NCBI GenBank assembly: GCA_014239155.1
Contig: JAAZZQ010000060.1
Span: forward strand, 62,001-126,000
Reading direction: 5' to 3'
DNA length: 64,000 bases
DNA from: Lachnospiraceae bacterium
GTDB taxonomy: Bacteria > Bacillota > Clostridia > Lachnospirales > Lachnospiraceae
Made by a program: the position numbers and the translations under genes. Positions 49,510 through 60,546 of the stretch are shown here, piece by piece. Each line of letters opens with the position of its first letter. Position 1 is the first letter of the stretch. Below the pieces are notes generated by a model that saw nothing but the letters and a program-made list of their open reading frames with translations, ran no database searches and was not told the origin of the DNA.

Positions 49510-52500
49510 ATGGCAAAGAGTAAAAAGAAAAAGAACTTTAAGCTAAGAAGGAGAGTAAAACGAACAATCGCAGCACTCACAATGGTTATGGCGATTGTTG
49601 TGGCTGCAATACCAGTTGAGAACTATGGTACAATGCAGGCATCAGGAGTGGAGGATGGTGTTGATTTAAAAAGTGAGGCAGATAATTATTTCAATGATCC
49701 GAATAAACCAACTTATAAAACGGATGATAAGGAAAGCGTCTACCAAGGTGATATAGAAATTGCTCAGCATATTGAGGGGGATGTTTTTATTGACGCATAT
49801 AGAATTCAGTTAAAAACGAATAACTCTGAAGATGCGATGATTAAGGAAAGTGTATTTAAGAAAGACTTGGATAAGTTTGATATATACGATGTGGAGTATT
49901 ATGGTTATATTCAGATGGATGCTGATTATATAAAAGCAGTAGAAAATACATTTGATGGTGAAACTTATTCTATCACATATGATAAAGATTCTAAAAGTTA
50001 TAGTGCAATAAATACCACGATAACAGATGCATCTGGACAGAACATCACTTTAAATTTAAGTGCTGTTAATTTTGATTTGATAAAAACAGATTCACCGAAA
50101 GAGACAATTACAAATTCGCCAACAGGTACTTTGCGGGGGACATTAAATGGGAATCCGTATGATACAATAAAGTCTTCTGCTAGCAATTCAAAAATCTTTG
50201 AAAATTATGCCCCAGAGGTACTAAAGTCTCATACAGACAAAATTGATGATTACAATAAAGAGATGCAAAAATACATAGAGGTGCTAGAAGAAATAAAAGC
50301 AAAATCCACAACAGATCTTACGCAGGATGACGAAAGAAGGTGGAATGATTCTGTAACAGCAATTTCTGCTTTGCAAAGTACAGGACAGGGATTGTTGAAT
50401 TTAACAAAAACTTTTGCAGAAATTCGGGCAGAGGCGAAGGATACAGATGAGGATGAAAATGATCTTCCAGATATTGTAGATTATGCAATTTGTCAAAGGC
50501 TTGAATCAAGTAATAACACAGGAGACCTTGTTAAATATGGATTAATTAAATTAATAAATCAGAAGGATGCTGTTGTATATGTTCCTAAAAATAATAGTCC
50601 AAATGGTCCTGATTCTAATCAAGTGAATGATGAGGATGGTTATCTTGCCAAAGGAAAGGCAAATATAAAGGGGATTGCTTCCAATGCGTTTGATATAGAA
50701 AATAAGCCTCCAGAAACAAACAGAGAAGTAGGAACTATCACAATTCCAGATACAGTAGAATTTATTGGTGTGAGGGCGTTTGCTAATTCTAAATTTTTGA
50801 AGGATGTAACTTTGGATGATACAAATTGTACTATTTTAGCTGATGAAGCATTTATGCAATGTCCTAATCTTGCATCTATCAAGTTTACAAGTGCCAATTC
50901 TCGTTTGGAGACGATTGGATGTAAGGCCTTTTATAATACAAAGTTAGACAATATAATATTTCCGCCTTACGTCAAGATAATTGGCGCAGGTTGTCTATAT
51001 CTTTCTGATATACGGGAAATGACAATGGGAGGTCTTAGGAATGATGAGCTTGTAATTGAGCCATATGCATTTTTTGGCTGCGAAAAATTGGCTAAGGTAA
51101 ATTTTGCAGGAGAAAGTACAAACTTTAAGATGGGAGATGGCATCTTTGCTTTGGCAGCAGACCAAGGTGGTGGAGCACTTGAAACATTTACATTCCCATC
51201 CTATATGAACCAGATAAATTATGGCGAAGATTATTCAAATTATATTTTGGCTGGCAGGGAAAATCTTAAGACAGTAGTTCTCCCTGGAAGACTTGGCAAC
51301 AGTGTTCCAAATGAAGAGGAAAGGAATGTGCCTGATACAACATTTGCAGGCTGTAAGAATCTGGAGTGTGTGGAATTTCCGGATGGGGCTTACGATGCAG
51401 TGTATACGCCAGAGAAACTTTTTGCAGGGGTATTGAACGATAAGTTCTATGTGAGAGGTCCCGAGTCAGGCGCTAGTAGCGGTTCTATTGCTTCTCCTAG
51501 AAGATGTACATGGAATGCAGTGCCCGGGTATTTTATGGAAGATGGCAAGCCAGGCGTTGTACCATATGTATATATGGGGGCTGATGGTAAAGAGCATATG
51601 GAAATTGGTGTTGGTGAAGAAAGCCGCGATGATTATATTGCAACCATTGATATTATTGATGCAAATGCAAAGACAGCTAGTTTGTCAGGTTATACAGAAA
51701 ATCATCCAACAGGATTTCCGCTTGCCGTGGTAGTTCCAGCAACAGTTGGCGGCTATACAATTATAGAGATTGCGGATGGGTGTTTTAAAGACGTAAAGGA
51801 TATTATATATAAAGTAGTAATTGCAGATGGAACCGTGCAGAGAATCAACGCGAATGCATTTCGGGACTGTGCGAAACTGCAGTGGGTGGAACTTGGGGAT
51901 TCTGTAAGTTTTATTGGTGCAAATGCATTTGAGGGATGCAAGAGTCTTGAGAATGTGCTTTTTAGCCAAACACAGACAGCACTTTTTGGAGATGAGGATA
52001 CTTATTGGAAAGATGCGCTTACAATTGAGACAAATGCATTTAAAACGGGTTCAGACTTCCTTACCTTTCATGGTGCTGTGCACCCAGAGTATGCGCCGTT
52101 TAAACTAGCAATGAGTGAGGATAGCAAGTCTATGACAGGTTCTAGTCTTCAGATTTGTTATAAGACAGATGCGCCGACAAATCTTACAATACTGCGAGAC
52201 AATGATACTGGCGAAAGCACATTGATTGACTATCCACATTATGAGGAAATTGACACCATCAATAAAGATCTGATTCAAATGTGGGCAAATGGTGATAGTG
52301 GATACAGTATTACAGATAAGTTCGAGGAGTGGAGTGAACTAAGAAATGCTGCGGACCCCAACTATGCAGACAGACCCTATAATCAATATAAAAATTTTAG
52401 TGAGGAAGATATTCCGCTCTACACTCTTTTTATGACAATACCAAAAGGTATTGACAGCATTGATGCAAACGCATACTATAATAATTCTAAAAATGCAAGC

Positions 52501-55146
52501 GATCTGGCATATTTAACAAGAAAATATGTATCCCAGACCAAAATGAGCAATGGCAAAGAGATTGAGATTGGCATTCAGGGCGAGACTGGTGCTTTAGAGA
52601 GAAATATTAACCAAAAACAAAGTTATAGCAGATATAATGATGTGAAGAGTGTATATTCTGATGATAAGTATATTTCAGAGAGTGATTTGGATGAATTTGG
52701 TCAGAAAGCAGGTCTGTTTAGTGGATTTTTGGCAGAGTCTGAGCTTAGCACCAATATTACTAGAATTACCGATGATATACCGGGTATTATTTGGCGCACT
52801 TACGATGGACATGAATATGTTGAAAACTCAATTGTTGGAAATGACTATTTGACAACAATTGACTTAAAAACAATAAAGGAACTTCCAGACTATGCATTTA
52901 TGAGCTGTGAGAATCTTCTAAAAACTTCTTATGGCACAGAAATGCAGAAGATTGGTGCATTGCCATACAGGAATTGTAAGAGTTTGACACAGATTGATAT
53001 TCCTGCCGGAAATCAATATGTACAGTTTGGCAATATGATTCTTTTCCGCAAAAATCAAGGCTCAGGGAATGGACTTGGGATTATTCAATGCCTAGAAGGG
53101 CGAGGAAGCGGAAGTGGCGCGAGTGGTTCCTTTAAAGTAGGAGAGGAATCAGGAGATACGCTGTTAGCAAATGTTGTCAGCATTGACAATGAGGCATTCT
53201 CTTACTGTGATCAAATCACAGAGGTTGATCTGAGTACCTCTGCGATCACACAAATACCGGAGAGATGTTTCTACAAAGCAGAGAAACTAGGAACTGTGAA
53301 ACTTCCTGAAAGCATTGAGACCATTGGCGCGGAAGCATTCTTGGATACCAGTGATAATATGGAAATTACTATACCAAATCCAAGTTGTGCGATTGGAGAG
53401 ACAGCGTTTAACTTTGATGGAAACCGTAAGGTTACGATTAGAGGACCACAGTTTGATGCCTCTGGAACAAGAAATAGTGCAATCTATAATTTTTATCTAA
53501 AGATGAAGGATAAGCTGAAAGCACAAGGCAAAGAAGAGAATATAATCTTTGCATCAGAGGATAAACATAAAGTAACCTTTATTGATTATGATACCTCTTT
53601 GATTGTTGATCCAAATGTTCAAAATCCGCAGTATGTTGATCATGAGGGAAATGCAATCTGTGTGGCAAAGCCAGAGCGCTCAGGATATGAATTTTCTGCA
53701 TGGAAATGTATTCTGTCAGATGGTACACAGTTTACAGGCTCAGGCGATCCTTGGTTAAATGTCACAGAAGACAGAATTATTCAGGCAGTGTATAAGCCAA
53801 ACGCAAATATTGTTGTGCCAGATGGCAATGACTATACATTGACAATTAAAGGCGGTACTGCAAATGGCAAAACAGAATCTATTACAGCAAAGGGTGGAGA
53901 TAAGATACTTGTGGTTGCAGACACCAAGACAGATGGAAGTAAGTTCCAGTACTGGACTGTTGAGCCGTCAGCACATACAAATTTGCTTGTTGATGGAGTA
54001 ACTACAGCAAATACGACCTTTATTATGCCAAACGAAAATGTGACACTGACAGCAAATTTCAGTGGTGGTAATGGTGGAAATAACCCGGGCGGTGATAAAC
54101 CGGGTGGAAATACTCCAGGTGGTGATACTCCGGGTGGAAATAAACCAGGTGAAGATGGTAAAAAATACAAAGTAACCGTAAATTATGGCTCAGGAAGTGG
54201 TGAGTATGCAGCAGGTGCTACTGTTAATATTTCTGCATATGCACCAGATTCACCCAATAGAGTATTTTCAAAGTGGACGACAAGCAACTCTGGATTGAGC
54301 TTTGTAAATGCAAACTCTGCAACAACGAGTTTTGTAATGCCATCTGCAGATGTGACTGTGACGGCAAATTACAAGGTGCGGTCCGATGATGATGACGATG
54401 ATGACGATGGGCCATCAAGGAGACCAGGAACCAATACAAGTACAACCACTGTACCAAATAGACCAGGCAGCAGTTCGACAGGTACTACAGGAACGACAGG
54501 CACTGTGACAAACCCTACTTCTGGAAGCAGTAATACAGGAAACACAGGCAGCACTGCCAACAATAATGGAAATAAGATTTATATTACAAAGAATGGTGTA
54601 TCCAATAAAGATGTGGCATCCATTTCTGTAGATGGTTCTACGGATAACTTTATTGTGAGAATTACAGAGTCAGCGGAGGCTACTGCAGCGGTTGAGGAAG
54701 CACTGATCAATAAATATGGTTCGCTTGACGGATTGGTGTATTTCCCAATGGATATTTCATTGTATGATTCTACAGGACAGAATAAGATTACAGATACTTA
54801 TGGATTAAATATTACAGTGACAATGCCAATACCAGATGTATTGATTCAGTATGGCGGAAATTCACGGGTGGCGGCAGCCGACAATGGAAACTTACAACAG
54901 TTGACACCAAGATTTACAACAATTGACGGAATCGCATGTATTTCGTTTGTACCACCACACTTTTCACCGTATGTGATTTATGTGGACACAAGCAATCTAA
55001 CCGCAGGACAGACACTGGATTCGACACCTTCTACAGGCGATCCAATTCATCCTAAGTGGTTTGCGGCGATTGGAATGGCATGTATTTCAATCTTATTGTT
55101 TGTTACAAGCGATGGGCGCAAGCGTAAGAACTACAAGGCAGCATAG
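49510..55146 (+). CDS. Giant BspA-like leucine-rich-repeat surface protein with sortase signal
   Basis: LRR_5 repeats, InlB-like and Flg_new-type repeats, PGGN/DDDDDDDD/TGTTGT linker, C-terminal TPSTGDP + TM + RKRKNYKAA. Confidence 0.92.
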   Translation: MAKSKKKKNFKLRRRVKRTIAALTMVMAIVVAAIPVENYGTMQASGVEDGVDLKSEADNYFNDPNKPTYKTDDKESVYQGDIEIAQHIEGDVFIDAYRIQLKTNNSEDAMIKESVFKKDLDKFDIYDVEYYGYIQMDADYIKAVENTFDGETYSITYDKDSKSYSAINTTITDASGQNITLNLSAVNFDLIKTDSPKETITNSPTGTLRGTLNGNPYDTIKSSASNSKIFENYAPEVLKSHTDKIDDYNKEMQKYIEVLEEIKAKSTTDLTQDDERRWNDSVTAISALQSTGQGLLNLTKTFAEIRAEAKDTDEDENDLPDIVDYAICQRLESSNNTGDLVKYGLIKLINQKDAVVYVPKNNSPNGPDSNQVNDEDGYLAKGKANIKGIASNAFDIENKPPETNREVGTITIPDTVEFIGVRAFANSKFLKDVTLDDTNCTILADEAFMQCPNLASIKFTSANSRLETIGCKAFYNTKLDNIIFPPYVKIIGAGCLYLSDIREMTMGGLRNDELVIEPYAFFGCEKLAKVNFAGESTNFKMGDGIFALAADQGGGALETFTFPSYMNQINYGEDYSNYILAGRENLKTVVLPGRLGNSVPNEEERNVPDTTFAGCKNLECVEFPDGAYDAVYTPEKLFAGVLNDKFYVRGPESGASSGSIASPRRCTWNAVPGYFMEDGKPGVVPYVYMGADGKEHMEIGVGEESRDDYIATIDIIDANAKTASLSGYTENHPTGFPLAVVVPATVGGYTIIEIADGCFKDVKDIIYKVVIADGTVQRINANAFRDCAKLQWVELGDSVSFIGANAFEGCKSLENVLFSQTQTALFGDEDTYWKDALTIETNAFKTGSDFLTFHGAVHPEYAPFKLAMSEDSKSMTGSSLQICYKTDAPTNLTILRDNDTGESTLIDYPHYEEIDTINKDLIQMWANGDSGYSITDKFEEWSELRNAADPNYADRPYNQYKNFSEEDIPLYTLFMTIPKGIDSIDANAYYNNSKNASDLAYLTRKYVSQTKMSNGKEIEIGIQGETGALERNINQKQSYSRYNDVKSVYSDDKYISESDLDEFGQKAGLFSGFLAESELSTNITRITDDIPGIIWRTYDGHEYVENSIVGNDYLTTIDLKTIKELPDYAFMSCENLLKTSYGTEMQKIGALPYRNCKSLTQIDIPAGNQYVQFGNMILFRKNQGSGNGLGIIQCLEGRGSGSGASGSFKVGEESGDTLLANVVSIDNEAFSYCDQITEVDLSTSAITQIPERCFYKAEKLGTVKLPESIETIGAEAFLDTSDNMEITIPNPSCAIGETAFNFDGNRKVTIRGPQFDASGTRNSAIYNFYLKMKDKLKAQGKEENIIFASEDKHKVTFIDYDTSLIVDPNVQNPQYVDHEGNAICVAKPERSGYEFSAWKCILSDGTQFTGSGDPWLNVTEDRIIQAVYKPNANIVVPDGNDYTLTIKGGTANGKTESITAKGGDKILVVADTKTDGSKFQYWTVEPSAHTNLLVDGVTTANTTFIMPNENVTLTANFSGGNGGNNPGGDKPGGNTPGGDTPGGNKPGEDGKKYKVTVNYGSGSGEYAAGATVNISAYAPDSPNRVFSKWTTSNSGLSFVNANSATTSFVMPSADVTVTANYKVRSDDDDDDDDGPSRRPGTNTSTTTVPNRPGSSSTGTTGTTGTVTNPTSGSSNTGNTGSTANNNGNKIYITKNGVSNKDVASISVDGSTDNFIVRITESAEATAAVEEALINKYGSLDGLVYFPMDISLYDSTGQNKITDTYGLNITVTMPIPDVLIQYGGNSRVAAADNGNLQQLTPRFTTIDGIACISFVPPHFSPYVIYVDTSNLTAGQTLDSTPSTGDPIHPKWFAAIGMACISILLFVTSDGRKRKNYKAA

Positions 55147-55184
55147 TTTGGCGCAGAAAATCAAAGCAATAAAAGGAGACCACT

Positions 55185-57080
55185 ATGAAAAAAATATATA
55201 CTGCAATTGCAAGTGTGGCAATATTGGGAATCCTTGCGCTTGTGACGGTTGCGAAAGGAATTGGCGGTGTGACAGCCGCAGAGGATGAACGATTTCGGAT
55301 TAATGGAACAACGTTGACAAAGTATCTGGGAACTGACACTTATGTCAGTATCCCAGATACAGTCACCGTGATTGGTGACGAGGCTTTTTCTGGAAATGAG
55401 ACGTTGACAAGTATTTCAGTTCCAGATTCGGTTACGCAGGTATCATACAACGCATTCAAAAACTGTACAGCGCTGACGGGGATTATTATTCCTGATTCTG
55501 TAACCAAAGTTGGTCCTGGCGCTTTCGAGGGCTGCAAGGCACTCACTTCTGTCCAGGTTGGAAAAAATGTAAGTGCATGGGGATCTGGTGTCTTTGCAAA
55601 CTGCGAAAAACTTGCAAAGATTTCAGTGGATGCGAACAATGAATATCTTACCTACTACAATGGCGCGCTGTACAATGGAAATATGACAATGTTATATCAA
55701 GTGCTTCCAGCGCGTGAAGGTGAAAATTACGTAATGCCCGACACTGTGGAAGCTATTGACACATATGCGTTTTGGAATCTTCAAAATACAAAGAATGTAA
55801 TGGTTTCAGAAAATGTATCTACAATCCCAAAACAGGCAATGTCCAGTATGGGAAGTGTTGAGAATGTGGTATTAAAGGACTCAGTTACAGGTATTGAAGA
55901 GCGGGCGATTGCAAACAATGCCGCATTAAAGCAAGTTGCAGTTCCAGATTCTGTTGTAAATATTGATAAAAAAGCGTTTGCAGGTAGTCCAAATTTAAAG
56001 ATTTTTACCACGCAATCTAGCACAGCAGATACTTTTGGAAAAAATAATAATATTCCAGTAATTTATAAGACAGAGTATCCAACAGATTTTATGGACAGTA
56101 ATGCAGGGCTTGAAGAAAAGCCAAATGTGGGATATGATTCCAGTGTTGACTCTGATACGGATACAACGCCAACAACAGATAATGCAACAACAGACAATTC
56201 AGTAACAGATTCAGATAAAGACAAAGAAGACAATAGCAGTACAAATGTTCAGAAAAATCCTTCCCGATTTGAGAGCACGGAGGGTTATATTCACCCATTG
56301 GATGTGCCAGAACCTGCTGATGTGATTGGTAAGACTGTGATTGTGGCTGGAAAAGCAGTTGTGTTGATGGATAATCATAAAGGAAGAGTGTATGGAATTC
56401 CAGATGGAGTAACAGCAGAGATTGTTCAGGGCAATCAGTCAAACACACAAAATACAGCAGATTCAGACACGTCGGATAAAAATTCCATCAATATAACGTA
56501 TCAGCGGCCAGAGAACGAGAGCATTCCACAGAGAAAATTTTATAAACAAAAAGATTTGACAACGTATAAAATTGATGACACTGTTAAAATTATTGATCGT
56601 CTGGCATTTGCGGAGAGCGGGTTAAAGACAATTGAAATTCCAGAAAATGTCACAGAGATTGCATATGGCGCATTTTTATCCTGTGCAGGATTGACAAATA
56701 TTACAATACCAGATTCCGTTTCTGTAATTGGCACAAAAGCATTTGAGGGAACTGCATGGTTAAATCAATGGCGCGATGGCAGTACAGACAACGGAGAGGG
56801 AGATTTTCTAATTGTAGGTGATGGTATTTTAATTGCGTACAGAGGAAATGCGGAACATGTGGAGATTCCAGAGGGTGTGAAACAGATTGGCCCAGAGGTA
56901 TTTAAAGGACATCAAGAAATACTAGATGCAGCGCTGCCAGATTCCGTGACAAAAATCTGTGCAGAGGCATTTCGCAATTGTAGTTCCTTGACTGGACTGA
57001 CAGGATGCAAGGGATTAAAAACAGTAGTCCGCGGAGCATTTTATGGAACACAGATTTCTGAAGGGGAATTTAAAAAATGA
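55185..57080 (+). CDS. BspA-like leucine-rich-repeat secreted protein
   Basis: Signal peptide; repeated IPDTVTVIGDEAFSGNETLTSISVPDSV units. Confidence 0.9.
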   Translation: MKKIYTAIASVAILGILALVTVAKGIGGVTAAEDERFRINGTTLTKYLGTDTYVSIPDTVTVIGDEAFSGNETLTSISVPDSVTQVSYNAFKNCTALTGIIIPDSVTKVGPGAFEGCKALTSVQVGKNVSAWGSGVFANCEKLAKISVDANNEYLTYYNGALYNGNMTMLYQVLPAREGENYVMPDTVEAIDTYAFWNLQNTKNVMVSENVSTIPKQAMSSMGSVENVVLKDSVTGIEERAIANNAALKQVAVPDSVVNIDKKAFAGSPNLKIFTTQSSTADTFGKNNNIPVIYKTEYPTDFMDSNAGLEEKPNVGYDSSVDSDTDTTPTTDNATTDNSVTDSDKDKEDNSSTNVQKNPSRFESTEGYIHPLDVPEPADVIGKTVIVAGKAVVLMDNHKGRVYGIPDGVTAEIVQGNQSNTQNTADSDTSDKNSINITYQRPENESIPQRKFYKQKDLTTYKIDDTVKIIDRLAFAESGLKTIEIPENVTEIAYGAFLSCAGLTNITIPDSVSVIGTKAFEGTAWLNQWRDGSTDNGEGDFLIVGDGILIAYRGNAEHVEIPEGVKQIGPEVFKGHQEILDAALPDSVTKICAEAFRNCSSLTGLTGCKGLKTVVRGAFYGTQISEGEFKK

Positions 57081-57104
57081 AAATGATTGACCGGAGATGA
57101 CGGA

Positions 57105-58511
57105 ATGGAAAAACTTTTTTGGGGAATGGTAGGAGGATGCACGGCTGCGTTTGTAATTTTGCTGTGTATGTATTTAAATAAAGCCGGAATAATCGGTGCA
57201 GAACCAGAAACTGCGACAACAGAAGTGGTTTCGGAGACAGAGACAGACACAGAGGAAGGACTATTGGCTGACAATGGCGAGTTTCCTTCTGAGATACAAT
57301 CTATGATTGAGGATGCTCAAAATAACTACGCAGAGGCGATGAAAGTGTTTGAGGAAGAATCCGCGGAAGCAGCTTCAAGAGAGGCGGCGGAAAATGCGGG
57401 GAAAAAGCCTGTAACGGGGTCTACAACTACGCCAAGTACATTTGGGAATGGTCAAAAAACCAATGGATCGGTAGACGGAAACAGAAATGATGACCATGAG
57501 TTTTTCTTGGAAAATCCTTCTGAGGAGGTGCCGGAAGAGACTTCAGAAGTAGAAGAATCAAGTACCACGGAGGCAAAACCAGAGGAAAAGAAAAACAGTG
57601 AGTATGAGTATACTTTATATCCAGATCATGTGACAATCAAGAAATATGTTGGCACATCGTCAACACTTGATATTCCAGATATGATAGACGATCAGCCAGT
57701 GACAGAGATACGGGATTCTGCATTTGCAAGTTCCAAGACACTTGTTAGAGTATATATACCAGAATCTGTGACAAAACTTGGAAAGAATGTATTTAAAAGC
57801 AGCGAACTTTTAGTAGATGTCAGTTTGCCAGACAGTCTGACAGAAATGGGAGAAGGTATTTTTGACGGCTGTTCCAAACTTGCACGGATTACCGTGCCAG
57901 ATGGTGTTACAAGCATTGGAAAGAAAGCGTTTAATGAGTGTGAGAATTTGCGTGCCGTCACGCTTAGCAGTGACATTGAGACGATTGAGGAGCAGGCCTT
58001 TAACAATTGTGCGCGAATGGAGCTGAAAAAACTTCCATCATCATTAAAGAGAGTGGGGAAAGAGGCGTTTACTGGATGTGCTGCAATGGCATTGACAAAG
58101 TGGCCAAGTGAACTGGAAGTGATTGGCGAAAGTGCTTTTGAGGGGTGTACTGCCATCACAGATGTAAAACTTCCTAGCACAATGCGAACAATGGGTGAGA
58201 GTGCTTTTATGGGTTGTACAGGTATTCAGACATTGGAAATTAAATCAGGGATTGAGGCAATTCCTGAGGCGGCGTTTGCAGGCTGTGCAGGCATTACAGA
58301 AGTGATATTTCCAAAGTCGATTATCAGTATTGGAGATGGTGCATTTACAGGTTGTAAAGCCCTTGCCAGTGTATCCATACCCAAAAATACGCTTAGCATT
58401 GGCGCATCTGCCTTTGCGGATTGTACTTTTACTGAGGTGACAATCAACTCAAAATGCTCTTATCAGACAAATTCGTTTCCTTTTGCGATTACAGATGAGA
58501 ACTATTATTAG
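57105..58511 (+). CDS. Membrane-anchored BspA-like leucine-rich-repeat protein
   Basis: N-terminal TM GMVGGCTAAFVILLCMYL; repeated LPDSLTEMGEGIFDGCSKLARITVPDGV units. Confidence 0.9.
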   Translation: MEKLFWGMVGGCTAAFVILLCMYLNKAGIIGAEPETATTEVVSETETDTEEGLLADNGEFPSEIQSMIEDAQNNYAEAMKVFEEESAEAASREAAENAGKKPVTGSTTTPSTFGNGQKTNGSVDGNRNDDHEFFLENPSEEVPEETSEVEESSTTEAKPEEKKNSEYEYTLYPDHVTIKKYVGTSSTLDIPDMIDDQPVTEIRDSAFASSKTLVRVYIPESVTKLGKNVFKSSELLVDVSLPDSLTEMGEGIFDGCSKLARITVPDGVTSIGKKAFNECENLRAVTLSSDIETIEEQAFNNCARMELKKLPSSLKRVGKEAFTGCAAMALTKWPSELEVIGESAFEGCTAITDVKLPSTMRTMGESAFMGCTGIQTLEIKSGIEAIPEAAFAGCAGITEVIFPKSIISIGDGAFTGCKALASVSIPKNTLSIGASAFADCTFTEVTINSKCSYQTNSFPFAITDENYY

Positions 58512-58533
58512 TCGTTCCTAAGGGGGTGAGTCA

Positions 58534-59475
58534 ATGCGAAAAAGTTTGAAGAAAAAAGCTGCGGCAGTGTTATTGGCAGTTGTTGTATTGCTGACAGCCG
58601 TAAATGTGGATATGATTTCGTATGCAAAAGGACCAACCTACACAGCAGTGCAAGATGTCTATTACACAAAAGAGAACTGTGTGGTGTATGCAGAGCCTAC
58701 TTATACTTCTACAGTTCTGACAACGTTGGGTGCGAATTTGCCCGTTCAAGTAATTGGTGAGTACTCAAATGGATGGTATCGAATCAATATTGGTGTGATT
58801 TGCTATGTGAAAATGGATTCAGTCACTTCTGCCGGAGCGATTGGCATTAGTGATCCAGAAGATAAACAGATAGCAGATGCACAGAAGACAGCGGCTGAGT
58901 TGGGATATGAGTTTGTCTATCTCAAATTAAACAAAGAAAAAGTAATTAAGAAAGATATATACAATAGTTATCTAGGACGCAAAGTAATACTTTACACAAA
59001 GATTGATGATGAGATTGGTGTTTCTTTTAAGATGCTCTATGAAGATAAGATAAAAAAAGACATTAATCTAAAAATGACAAAGACAGCTACCATCAATAAT
59101 TTTGGAGAGCGGATTGTGGAGTTTAAGTTTGACGATCTTGTAGAGTTGAAAGGACAGATTGCCATCTTTCAGTTTAAGGAAGGGTATGACAAAGCAGTCA
59201 CTATTTTTCCAGCCGATGTTGAGACTGGAGATTATGTAGAGATGAATACATACTATACTGAGTTTAGCGAGTTTGCATATGCGCCAGTCACACAGGTAGC
59301 CGATATGAAAATTGTGGAAACGGAGATCCCAAATTCCCTGACAGATAATCAGAGGAATATTATGTCAGACCACAGAAAGGGGATTAAATATATGAGCGAT
59401 GACACCAAGGAATACAGAAATATCGTTCATGGAAAACTCCGCAAAGACACAGAATACGTGGATTATAATTATTAA
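58534..59475 (+). CDS. Secreted protein with bacterial SH3-like domain
   Basis: Signal peptide; YYTKENCVVYAEPTYTSTVLTTLGANLPVQVIGEYSNGWYRINIG. Confidence 0.82.
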   Translation: MRKSLKKKAAAVLLAVVVLLTAVNVDMISYAKGPTYTAVQDVYYTKENCVVYAEPTYTSTVLTTLGANLPVQVIGEYSNGWYRINIGVICYVKMDSVTSAGAIGISDPEDKQIADAQKTAAELGYEFVYLKLNKEKVIKKDIYNSYLGRKVILYTKIDDEIGVSFKMLYEDKIKKDINLKMTKTATINNFGERIVEFKFDDLVELKGQIAIFQFKEGYDKAVTIFPADVETGDYVEMNTYYTEFSEFAYAPVTQVADMKIVETEIPNSLTDNQRNIMSDHRKGIKYMSDDTKEYRNIVHGKLRKDTEYVDYNY

Positions 59476-59486
59476 AAATCCTTAAA

Positions 59487-59526
59487 AAGAAGGTATAAGT
59501 TTAAGCAATCTTATATCTTCTTTTTT
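59487..59526 (+). terminator. Terminator closing the LRR/SH3 operon
   Basis: AAGAAGGTATAAG...CTTATATCTTCTTTTTT. Confidence 0.85.
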
Positions 59527-59536
59527 CATGTATTGG

Positions 59537-59565
59537 TTGAAATTTTGCATTATGTGTGCTATGAT
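59537..59565 (+). promoter_or_regulatory. Sigma-A promoter TTGAAA-N17-TATGAT
   Basis: Upstream of element E and MacB-like operon. Confidence 0.65.
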
Positions 59566-59610
59566 TTCAAGTGAAAAGCGTATGAACTGTATTAATTCAA
59601 ACAATACAGC

Positions 59611-59745
59611 GTAACAGTTCAGACAAGCTGACCTGTTACTGCAAAAATCCATTAAAAATCGCCTTTGGCGATGGGATTTTTGCTCTCAAGCTTTATGTTT
59701 TCGCACGGTCAGCGCAGTAAATGCGCAGACCTGTCCGAACTGCTA
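59611..59745 (-). repeat. Palindromic intergenic element copy E (subfamily 2, reverse of B)
   Basis: GTAACAGTTCAGACAAGCTGACCTGTTACTGCAAAAATCC shared with the reverse complement of B; ends GTCCGAACTGCTAT. Confidence 0.92.
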
Positions 59746-59814
59746 TAATACAGAAAGCAATGTTTTTCAGGCACAGGGATTTCGGAAGCCTACATGTATG
59801 TTAAGGAGGGGAAA

Positions 59815-60546
59815 ATGGCAGGAACAGAGGGGAAGATGACCAAACCGGTCATTACAGTCAAGGATTTATATAAAGTGTATCGGATTGGCGAGAACCGAGT
59901 ACGCGCACTCAACGGGGTGAGTTTTAGTATTAACCGCGGCGAGTTCTGTGCGATTGTAGGAACATCTGGATCAGGAAAATCAACGCTACTCAATATGTTG
60001 GCAGGTTTGGAAAAACCCACCAAGGGTGAGATTGTCATTATTGGCGAGCATATGGAGAAGAAAAATGAAAATCAGTTGGTGCGATTTCGGCGGGAACATA
60101 TTGGTTTTATTTTTCAGTCATTTAATTTGATGGGGACAATGAATGCAGTGGAGAATGTGGCATTGCCATTAACGTTTCAAGGTGTGTCCAAAAGAGAGCG
60201 TATAAAGCGTGCAAAAAAGATGGTGCATTTGGTAGGACTTGACAAATATTGGGATCACAGACCAAATCAGATGTCAGGTGGACAACAACAGCGTGTCGGT
60301 GTTGCGAGAGCACTTGTGGTGAATCCAGAAATTATCTTTGCAGATGAACCCACTGGAAATCTTGATTCTAACACTTCAAGAGATATTATGAATTTAATGC
60401 AGCGTGTAGTGAGAGAGCAGAAACGTACTTTGATTATGGTTACACATGACAATACGCTTGCAAGTTTTGCTGATAAGATTATTCGGATTGTCGATGGTAA
60501 AATTGTCGATATGGTGGATAATACAAAAAAGGAGGAGGAAGAATGA
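59815..60546 (+). CDS. MacB/LolD-type ABC transporter ATPase
   Basis: GTSGSGKST, MSGGQQQRVGVARAL, IIFADEPTGNLD. Confidence 0.95.
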   Translation: MAGTEGKMTKPVITVKDLYKVYRIGENRVRALNGVSFSINRGEFCAIVGTSGSGKSTLLNMLAGLEKPTKGEIVIIGEHMEKKNENQLVRFRREHIGFIFQSFNLMGTMNAVENVALPLTFQGVSKRERIKRAKKMVHLVGLDKYWDHRPNQMSGGQQQRVGVARALVVNPEIIFADEPTGNLDSNTSRDIMNLMQRVVREQKRTLIMVTHDNTLASFADKIIRIVDGKIVDMVDNTKKEEEE

